Assembly: GCA_021818445.1 (NCBI GenBank)
Contig: JAKAEB010000042.1
Coordinates: 1-33,136, forward strand
From: Planctomycetota bacterium
GTDB lineage: Bacteria; Planctomycetota; Phycisphaerae; WQYP01
DNA: 33,136 bases
Reading direction: 5' to 3'
Positions 24,591-30,413 of the stretch are shown here, in pieces. The notes below the pieces were generated by a model. That model had not been told where the DNA came from. It worked only from the letters and a program-made list of their open reading frames with translations, and ran no database searches. A program made the translations under genes and the position numbers. Every line of letters starts with the position of its first letter. The first letter of the stretch is position 1.

Positions 24591-26531
24591 TCATTTCTTT
24601 TCTGTTGCGGCACCCTTGGCCGTGTTATCCAAGACGGAGTGTGCTGCGAGTGCGTCCCGCTCGCGCCAACACCTAATTATTGTAGCGTAATCCTCATCGA
24701 TTGAACAGTCTGTCCAACCGCCGCCGTGCTCAGGTTTTCCATCTAACCCTGTCGGAACAACAACCTTTGGGTCGTCGCTGTCTGGCCTGAGCGCTACCGG
24801 CAGCGGCTCAATCAATGCCCGGATGGGCAGGCCAACCGCCTCTCCAACGACGAGAGCCTCGCCGGTGCGCAATGTAGGAAGCATAGCAAAGAGTCCTTCA
24901 AGGTTGTCCGAAGCGCAAGATCGAATCTGTGACCGATCTGTCTCATTTGTAAGGCGCATAGCAATCAGGGTTCCGCACTGCGAGAGGATCGTGGGATCGA
25001 TCTCCGATGGCCGCTGGCTCACGAGCATAAGGCCGACACCGTATTTGCGGCCTTCCTTCGCAATGCGCCTCACGGCGGCGGCCGCGCGGCTTTTTGCTTG
25101 TGTTGACAAATAGGTATGGGCTTCCTCTAACACTATTAGTAGTGGCCGCGTTCGCGATCCGGCCGGGACGGCGCGTCCCCAAAACATCGCATCATAGATA
25201 ATTCTCAGAACTGCCCCCACTAGGTCATCCAAGATACTCGGCGGAATTCCCGAAAGGTCGAGAACGGATATGGGCTTATCTTTTCCAATCCATTCTTGCA
25301 AAAGCTCGTCCAGGTCCCGATCTGTTGAACCGTCCTCTTTCACACTCCATGTACCAGGCCGAAAGAGGAAATCGAGCCGTTTATCGCGAAGCTTTCCTTC
25401 CAGTGTATCGGTCTGAGCCCGCGTCAGCGTTTCAGAGATGCCTTTGTATACCTTGTCTTTATCACTCTCTTCGTTCTTTGTCGGGCGGAACCGGGGGCGC
25501 TTAACCGACATTGCGTCTCCGGGCTGTACTGGCTTTCCATCGTTGCCGATTTCGTATGCCATTGTTGCGTCGGATTGGTTGCCGCTGGGCTTTGTGGTAT
25601 GCGTTGCGTACTGCAGGCAATGAACGTCAAACCATAACTTGTGTATGCAAAACGGCAACGGTGTATCAGCTGTGATGTCATCTGGCTGGAGCGGACAGGC
25701 TGCTCCTGCTGGCTTCGCCGAGCGTTTCATGGTAGTCACCATTTCGAGGAAGTATGCGAGTGCAGGGCCGGAAAGTTGGCCCGTCGTGGTGCTCATGAGT
25801 TCCTCCGAACTGAGCGCCCAAAATGGCACGTATAGCGGGCGTTCACCGCGTGCCATATCTGCGTTGATTCGGAAGACCCTGGCTCGTCCGTTGAAGGCCT
25901 TCGCATACTCGCCATGCAGATCTAACAGGATTATTCTGGAGGATGGAAAGTCTGCGGAGTCGGCGAGCGAGTGCAGTAGGCTGGCAACGGTTGTAGATTT
26001 TCCAGCGCCGGTGCTACCAACGACGGCAGAGTGTCGTGCGACGATCTTGTTCAAGTCTATATACGCGGGGATTGACCGGGCGCTAGCAACCTTGCCAATG
26101 GCGACGTAGGATCGCATGTCGCCCGGCGCGTATATTGCCGCGAGATCAGATTCGGTTACTACATGGGCGGCGTCACCGATGGACGGATATTGTGAAATCC
26201 CACGCTCGAATTTTCCTTGATGCCCGGCTTCGCCGACTAGCTCGATCCGCAGCCAACGATCTCCGAAGGACGGTGCCGATTCCGGAGGCCCAGGGGCAGC
26301 TCCTGCTCCCACCTGCGAGACCACGCCATAAAGGTTAACGTACCCAGCGGGAATGCGCACGAAGCTCCCCACTTGCCCGACACGGTATCCTTCGCCCCGA
26401 ACGAACACCAAGCCCGTTGCGGTTCCCTCATCGAGTTTGACGCGCACACTGGGACCCGCCACATCTTCGACCGTGCCCAGCCGCGTGGGGTTAGCGGACC
26501 GTTGCGCGGAGCCATCAGCTATCCTTGACAC
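24591..26531 (-). CDS. herA: HerA-family hexameric ATPase (SIR2-HerA defence partner)
   Basis: A 646-aa FtsK/HerA ATPase. The N-terminal HAS-barrel (G-T-V-E-D-V-A-G-P-S-V-R-V-K-L and G-Q-V-G-S-F-V-R-I-P) precedes Walker A G-S-T-G-A-G-K-S-T (172-180), Walker B L-L-I-V-L-E-E-A-H (464-472) and the C-terminal E-G-R-K-Y-G-V-G-L-M-L-V-S-Q-R-P-S-E sensor segment. I chose GTG 26531 because GGAGG is 8 nt upstream and the HAS-barrel starts right after it; the frame is open to 26702 but that part lies within the SIR2 gene. The start overlaps the SIR2 end by 17 bp. HerA assembles with SIR2 proteins into a large NAD-depleting or DNA-acting defence complex. Confidence 0.93.
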   Translation of the reverse strand: MSRIADGSAQRSANPTRLGTVEDVAGPSVRVKLDEGTATGLVFVRGEGYRVGQVGSFVRIPAGYVNLYGVVSQVGAGAAPGPPESAPSFGDRWLRIELVGEAGHQGKFERGISQYPSIGDAAHVVTESDLAAIYAPGDMRSYVAIGKVASARSIPAYIDLNKIVARHSAVVGSTGAGKSTTVASLLHSLADSADFPSSRIILLDLHGEYAKAFNGRARVFRINADMARGERPLYVPFWALSSEELMSTTTGQLSGPALAYFLEMVTTMKRSAKPAGAACPLQPDDITADTPLPFCIHKLWFDVHCLQYATHTTKPSGNQSDATMAYEIGNDGKPVQPGDAMSVKRPRFRPTKNEESDKDKVYKGISETLTRAQTDTLEGKLRDKRLDFLFRPGTWSVKEDGSTDRDLDELLQEWIGKDKPISVLDLSGIPPSILDDLVGAVLRIIYDAMFWGRAVPAGSRTRPLLIVLEEAHTYLSTQAKSRAAAAVRRIAKEGRKYGVGLMLVSQRPSEIDPTILSQCGTLIAMRLTNETDRSQIRSCASDNLEGLFAMLPTLRTGEALVVGEAVGLPIRALIEPLPVALRPDSDDPKVVVPTGLDGKPEHGGGWTDCSIDEDYATIIRCWRERDALAAHSVLDNTAKGAATEKK

Positions 26532-27798
26532 AGGATTGCGCCTCCAAAAGCAAGCCGAGATGGTGAAAATTGCCAAGTCTGCATGATCCGCCGATAGTTT
26601 TTTCGGCGGCTGGACTTTCAATTGGTTGGCCCGTGCCGGGAATGCGGCCTTGGGGTTGCCCTGTTCCTTCTGCGGGCCTATAGCTTCCCTGCCGGGCACC
26701 AATCACTGCTCCATCCGTGGCCAAAAGTGTGAGATTTGGGTTCTTCGCAGCATGCGAGACTGCCACCGTACAATCCTCAAGTTTTGGGAACATGAGTGCA
26801 AAGCAATGAGCAGAATGGTTCCCCCTGAGGCCGTCAATGAGTACTTCGTTGAGGTGCTGGTCCGCAAAAGAGTATCCGCAAATTATTAACATCGAGTCTG
26901 GCTCGCGAAAGAACGACCGCAACCGATCGAGCATTGCAAGATAGGGCATTCTCCGGCTCTGATCGTACTTAAGATGAGACGGGTATATCAAAAGCTGCTG
27001 ATCCGCTTTCACGGGGTAGCATCTGAATACGCTGTCGTCTGTTCGCTTTACCCAGTTAATCGCCCCATGGAGTTTCCATAGTCGCACCCAGCGGGATGGG
27101 ATTGCGTCTTGCTCCATCGCCGAAAGGTCGAAGAAGGGCTCGCGAGCACCAACGAAGCCGTCGAAGAATGGCACCCTCTCCGATTCCAGTGCCTGTTCCA
27201 TAAGAAGGTCGTAATTTGGTGTAAATACTTCAACCGCATGCACCCGGCTCAGGCGGCCTATCCAAGCCGCGAATCGGCGATAAGCATTCGGGTAGTTGGG
27301 CAGTTGTTTGTCAACCTCGCTTGCTATGAGTTCACATATTCTGGATTCCAGGTACTTCAGTTCTTCACTGCTCATATCGCCAAAGTGCGGGTTTCCCTTG
27401 AGGGCTAATATTGTGCGAAGTTGTGTCAGGATGTGCTCGACAGTCGGCGCCCCAACAACGCCCCCCGTGCAGTCTTTACAGAGTTTCGACCAGCAGTCCT
27501 TGAGGCCGCTCTCCCGTTCCAGCCCTTCCTCAACCTTCTTTGTCAGACCAGCAACATCTGGGATAAGGCAGGCACTCTCTTCTCCGGCCTCGTCGTATAC
27601 GCCTAGCGGGCATCCTGCTCCGAGAAAAAATCCAAGCCGCCGTTTCTCCGTTTGGAGCGCCTCGCGGAGTAAGTTTATTTGGCTGGTCGCGTCGTGCAAA
27701 ACCCCAGTGGATCCGACAACGGCGAGGTCCGCGGGCCGGGGCGTCGGAACGCTAGTCGGTGCTGTCGCGTCTGCTTTATGGACTGTCGCCCTATCCAT
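26515..27798 (-). CDS. SIR2-like NADase-type defence effector
   Basis: A 427-aa protein with all hallmarks of the SIR2-like fold: L-G-F-F-L-G-A-G-C-P (GAG at 60-62), F-T-P-N-Y-D-L-L (N195, D197), K-L-H-G-A-I-N-W (H244) and I-I-C-G-Y-S-F-A-D-Q-H-L-N (about 305-317). Defence SIR2 proteins hydrolyse NAD+ on infection and cause abortive arrest. SIR2 next to HerA is an experimentally recognised anti-phage pair. The first ~35 residues are polar and probably disordered. The start overlaps the end of the DUF2130 gene by 8 bp, and its stop lies inside the herA start region, so the genes are tightly coupled. Confidence 0.92.
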   Translation of the reverse strand: MDRATVHKADATAPTSVPTPRPADLAVVGSTGVLHDATSQINLLREALQTEKRRLGFFLGAGCPLGVYDEAGEESACLIPDVAGLTKKVEEGLERESGLKDCWSKLCKDCTGGVVGAPTVEHILTQLRTILALKGNPHFGDMSSEELKYLESRICELIASEVDKQLPNYPNAYRRFAAWIGRLSRVHAVEVFTPNYDLLMEQALESERVPFFDGFVGAREPFFDLSAMEQDAIPSRWVRLWKLHGAINWVKRTDDSVFRCYPVKADQQLLIYPSHLKYDQSRRMPYLAMLDRLRSFFREPDSMLIICGYSFADQHLNEVLIDGLRGNHSAHCFALMFPKLEDCTVAVSHAAKNPNLTLLATDGAVIGARQGSYRPAEGTGQPQGRIPGTGQPIESPAAEKTIGGSCRLGNFHHLGLLLEAQSCVKDS

Positions 27799-29059
27799 TT
27801 TCCACCCCTCCCAGCATCTTCACATCCAACCCCTCAATTTCCTTGAGGCTTTTCCCGGCAATGCCCTGCAAGTCGCCGTACATGCCAACCGTGGCCTGCA
27901 TCACACGTTCAATTTGTGATTCTCTTTTCGCCCATTGTTTGGTAATTGCCTTTTTCTCGGCGTTCAGATCCTCCTGCATGGACGTGAATGCTTCCACAAT
28001 GGCTCCCACACGCTGGCGGAAATGCGGGCCGGTCAAATAATCGTAGACCATGCCCATTTTGGTCTGCTGGCCTTCACCCGCTTGCCGGGCGCCGGCAAGT
28101 TCCATCAGCGATTGCCGCAGTGCCATGGCTACGGGCAACGCACAGGCCATTGATGTAACCCATACGCCATCAGTGAATTCGAACGTTTCCACCCCGTCCG
28201 GCAAAACCTTGGAAACGATCACCGCAACTTCCGCCTTGGCGGTCCGCTGATCATCGCGCAATTTCGCGAGCCAGCCATCACTCCAGTTTTTGGTGCGTTT
28301 AGCTTCCCAAAGAATCGTGCCGCAGGCCTGCCCGCCGGAACTGAAAACACGGTGCAGCACATCGCCGCCGAATTCGCCCTTGGGCACCGGTTCAATGGTG
28401 TCGCGTGGGAATTTGCTGCGAAGCGTACTTTCCAAATTCAATTCCTGCACTTCGCCCTGTAATTGCTGGGAACCCTGTTCTGCCTTCTGTTTAAGTTCCT
28501 CAATTTTCTTTTGCATAGAAGTAATCGTATGCTCTTTTTCCGTCAGACTAAGCCTCAGGCCCTCTTCCGCTTCCTTGCGGGCCTTGTCGCGAACCTGCCC
28601 CAAACTCGCCTGCACCTGCTTTTCAATGTTCAGTTCCATTTCCCGTTTGGCATCAGCCAACTCCCTTTCCTTGCGGATCAGGTCCGCCTGGGCTTTTTGT
28701 GCTTCGGCCAGCTTGGCATCGCGCTCTTTCATCACCGCCTGCAGATTGGTGATTTCATCAGTCTTTTGCTTGAGTTCATTGGATAGCAGCAACTTGGCCT
28801 TTTTCGCCTCTTCAGCGGCAATGGCTGTGCGTTGGCTCTCCAGTTTGGCGGTTACCTGCTCATCAATGGAAGCCCGCGCCGCAGCGACCGCCGCCTCTTT
28901 TTCCCGAATCGCAGTTTCCCGTTTGGCAACCTCGGAATTATTGCGTGCGATCTTTTCCTCCAATTCACTGCGCACCGCCGCAACCAAAGGCGCAGCAAGC
29001 GATTCGGTGAGCTTAATCTCGGTGCCACATGTCGGACAGATAATGGTCGGTTCAGCCAC
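27791..29059 (-). CDS. DUF2130 protein: coiled coil plus nuclease-like core
   Basis: A 422-aa protein of the DUF2130 family (COG4487). The N-terminus has one C-P-T-C knuckle, residues ~25-203 form a long charged coiled coil, and the core (about 205-345) carries L-N-L-E-S-T-L, G-G-D-V-L-H (D233) and C-G-T-I-L-W-E-A-K-R-T-K-N-W (E252, K254), a pattern like PD-(D/E)xK nucleases. The biochemical role of the family is unknown to me; the nuclease reading is inference. I chose GTG 29059 because GGGAA is ~8 nt upstream and relatives begin M-A-E-P-T-I-I-C-P. ATG 29080 is an in-frame alternative without a ribosome site. It is the first gene of the minus operon and overlaps SIR2. Confidence 0.82.
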   Translation of the reverse strand: MAEPTIICPTCGTEIKLTESLAAPLVAAVRSELEEKIARNNSEVAKRETAIREKEAAVAAARASIDEQVTAKLESQRTAIAAEEAKKAKLLLSNELKQKTDEITNLQAVMKERDAKLAEAQKAQADLIRKERELADAKREMELNIEKQVQASLGQVRDKARKEAEEGLRLSLTEKEHTITSMQKKIEELKQKAEQGSQQLQGEVQELNLESTLRSKFPRDTIEPVPKGEFGGDVLHRVFSSGGQACGTILWEAKRTKNWSDGWLAKLRDDQRTAKAEVAVIVSKVLPDGVETFEFTDGVWVTSMACALPVAMALRQSLMELAGARQAGEGQQTKMGMVYDYLTGPHFRQRVGAIVEAFTSMQEDLNAEKKAITKQWAKRESQIERVMQATVGMYGDLQGIAGKSLKEIEGLDVKMLGGVENG

Positions 29060-29088
29060 AAGCAATTTCCCGGAACACATTTACCAAC

Positions 29089-29094
29089 AGTATA
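29089..29094 (-). promoter_or_regulatory. -10-like box for the DUF2130-SIR2-HerA-KTSC operon
   Basis: On the minus strand TATACT (29094-29089) lies about 30 bp before the GTG at 29059, a sensible distance for transcription start plus leader. I see no good -35 at 16-18 bp, so confidence is low. The same bases give TATAAT on the + strand (29091-29096), also without a good -35. Confidence 0.3.
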
Positions 29095-29201
29095 ATCCGA
29101 TCTGCCGTTAATGGTAGAGCGCGGCAGATTGGCGTGAATATTGAATATTGGACTGTTGCCCGGTGCGTAACCTTCTCGTTCACGGCGACCGCACGAATTG
29201 G

Positions 29202-29327
29202 CTACTTTTTCCCGTGCAGCGTTTTCGCCATCTGATATTCTTTGCCAAAGTCCATTCCGATACCGTGTCGATGTAAGGTCGCATGGATGCGGCATTTGGT
29301 CATCGTCTGCATGTGAACCAGGCCCAT
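29202..29327 (-). CDS. Possible 41-aa peptide or gene remnant
   Basis: A minus-strand frame from ATG 29327 to TAG 29202 reads M-G-L-V-H-M-Q-T-M-T-K-C-R-I-H-A-T-L-H-R and ends F-G-K-E-Y-Q-M-A-K-T-L-H-G-K-K. Composition is protein-like, but there is no ribosome site and I recognise no family. A small protein or a truncated gene end are both possible. Confidence 0.2.
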   Translation of the reverse strand: MGLVHMQTMTKCRIHATLHRHGIGMDFGKEYQMAKTLHGKK

Positions 29328-29383
29328 GCGATAACGCAGCCAACTGCAATCACTTCCTCCGTTTACCTCCGCTGCCGTAGTTT

Positions 29384-29401
29384 ACCCCGGTGCGCCGGGG
29401 T
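29384..29401. repeat. Perfect GC-rich hairpin at the right cargo boundary
   Basis: ACCCCGG-TGCG-CCGGGGT is a 7-bp perfect inverted repeat with a 4-nt loop in otherwise noncoding DNA. It has no T-run. It could be a transcription barrier or a transposon-end relic. Confidence 0.45.
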
Positions 29402-29558
29402 GGTGAAAATCGAAAACTGCCACGCCTGTTCGTTGCTCGTTGCCGTATTAGCGGCCAGAACTACGACAAGGGTGTGCTCGCCCAGAACCGGATGGTGGCC
29501 ATCGCCCGCAACAATTCGCGACCGTCACCGGGCGAAAACAGAATTTTGTCTCCAGTAC

Positions 29559-29586
29559 TTGCATTCGGCATTTGTTAGGGTATATT
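29559..29586 (+). promoter_or_regulatory. Candidate promoter for trbC-trbD-trbE
   Basis: TTGCAT (29559-29564) and TATATT (29581-29586) are 16 bp apart, about 100 bp before trbC. Because the trb operon is split, the distal half needs its own promoter, and this is the best match in the gap. Confidence 0.5.
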
Positions 29587-29593
29587 GGTATTA

Positions 29594-29641
29594 GTGATGA
29601 CATTAAAGTTATTAATGTTGTCAGGCCGCATCCGTCATCAC
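29594..29641 (+). promoter_or_regulatory. Nested inverted repeats in the trbC leader
   Basis: The outer pair GTGATGAC (29594-29601) / GTCATCAC (29634-29641) encloses the inner pair ACATTAA (29600-29606) / TTAATGT (29612-29618). They lie just downstream of the candidate -10 and upstream of the ribosome site AAGGAG (29669-29674). Either an operator for a dimeric repressor or a structured mRNA leader would fit. The two pairs share two bases, so they are alternative as well as nested structures. Confidence 0.45.
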
Positions 29642-29681
29642 CGCGGCCCGGCAGCGGTGCTTTGTTTTAAGGAGTATCCCC

Positions 29682-30023
29682 ATGAGTATTTCCCGTTGGT
29701 TGTCCAATCGTCTTTCCGCCTTGATGGCCTCGGCGGTCCTGCTGGGCTATTCAAGCCTCTCAGAGGCTTCCAGCTTCGGCGGCAGCGGCGGAACGCCGCT
29801 ACCGTGGGAGACGCCGCTGGCCAGAGTGCTGGCGAGCTTCACCGGCCCGGTGGCCAAGGCTCTGTGTATTCTTTCCATTGTGCTGCTGGGCTTTGGTTTT
29901 GCCTTCTCGGAAGGCGCGGGAATGAGAAAAATACTCGGCGTACTGCTGGGTGTGTCCATCGCCGTTACGGCGACGAGCTTCGGCGTGAGCTTCTTTGGCT
30001 TTGATGGCGGAGCGGGCTTCTGA
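29682..30023 (+). CDS. trbC: TrbC/VirB2-family pilin subunit
   Basis: A 113-aa protein with a signal peptide (basic start, hydrophobic A-S-A-V-L-L-G-Y stretch, likely cut near S-E-A at residue 29) and two hydrophobic segments at about 55-75 and 84-103, the layout of TrbC/VirB2 pilins that build the conjugative pilus. AAGGAG at 29669-29674 is 7 nt before the ATG. The stop overlaps the trbD start (TGATG). Glycine-rich around residues 32-38. It is the first gene of the distal trb block, 20.6 kb from trbB. Confidence 0.9.
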   Translation: MSISRWLSNRLSALMASAVLLGYSSLSEASSFGGSGGTPLPWETPLARVLASFTGPVAKALCILSIVLLGFGFAFSEGAGMRKILGVLLGVSIAVTATSFGVSFFGFDGGAGF

Positions 30024-30295
30024 TGAGTAATTCCGCTAACAAAATCGAAGGTCTGGAAGTGCCGCTGCACTTATCACTGACCCAGGGCGTACTTTTGGGT
30101 GGTGTGCCACGCGCCTTTGGCATTCTCAACGGCACCACCGCCTTGGTGCTGGGGCTGGGTCTACACGTCTGGTGGCTGGGATTTCCATTGGGGCTGGTAT
30201 TGCATGCCACCGCCGTCGTGCTGACCCGACTGGATCCGGACTGGTTTGAGATTTTCCGGGCACATATTAAGCAGCCGGTATTTCTTGATACGTAA
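30023..30295 (+). CDS. trbD: TrbD/VirB3-family inner-membrane protein
   Basis: A 90-aa protein with the TrbD pattern: a short polar N-terminus, V-P-L-H-L-S-L-T-Q-G-V-L-L-G-G-V-P-R, two adjacent membrane segments (about residues 33-68) and the C-terminal L-D-P-D-W-F-E-I-F motif. It helps anchor the VirB4-type ATPase in the inner membrane of the secretion channel. ATG 30023 shares a base with the trbC stop, so the genes are translationally coupled. Length and order are canonical. Confidence 0.9.
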   Translation: MSNSANKIEGLEVPLHLSLTQGVLLGGVPRAFGILNGTTALVLGLGLHVWWLGFPLGLVLHATAVVLTRLDPDWFEIFRAHIKQPVFLDT

Positions 30296-30317
30296 TGAAG
30301 CGTTTTCAGTTTGAAGT

Positions 30318-30366
30318 GTTCAGTTTTTAGCATCATTTGTCCAAGCCTGAGCACTGAAAACTGAAC
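30318..30366. repeat. Inverted repeat between trbD and trbE
   Basis: GTTCAGTTTT (30318-30327) and AAAACTGAAC (30357-30366) are perfectly complementary across 29 bp. A related TTTTCAGTTT lies at 30303-30312 as an imperfect direct repeat. Trb genes are normally packed tightly, so this 118-bp gap is an insertion-like feature. It may be a copy of a dispersed intergenic repeat or an attenuator lowering trbE expression. Confidence 0.55.
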
Positions 30367-30413
30367 GCTTAACACTCTCAACAACTTTTGAACTCAAGCA
30401 TCGGATATAAATC

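Larger units (their letters stand above)
29095..29558. other. Right cargo boundary, no convincing gene
   Basis: About 460 bp between the divergent DUF2130 operon and the trbC promoter. It holds an imperfect inverted repeat CTGCCG/CGGCAG (about 29102-29127), a hairpin at 29384-29401 and a few short open frames. The + strand segment 29450-29540 looks weakly coding (G-Q-N-Y-D-K-G-V-L-A-Q-N-R-M-V-A-I-A-R) but has no supported start. It may contain gene remnants from the insertion event. Confidence 0.4.

Noticed and set aside
26532..26702. N-terminal extension of HerA up to an ATG at 26702
   Set aside because: It lies inside the SIR2 gene, is not HerA-like, and a GTG with a GGAGG site at proper spacing marks the start at 26531.
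28290..29111. 273-codon + strand open frame opposite DUF2130
   Set aside because: Serine/leucine-rich antisense of a coiled-coil gene; its composition is explained by the E/K-rich codons of the other strand.
9044..29681. Transposon or integron as carrier of the cargo
   Set aside because: No transposase, integrase, terminal inverted repeats or target duplication could be seen at either end.
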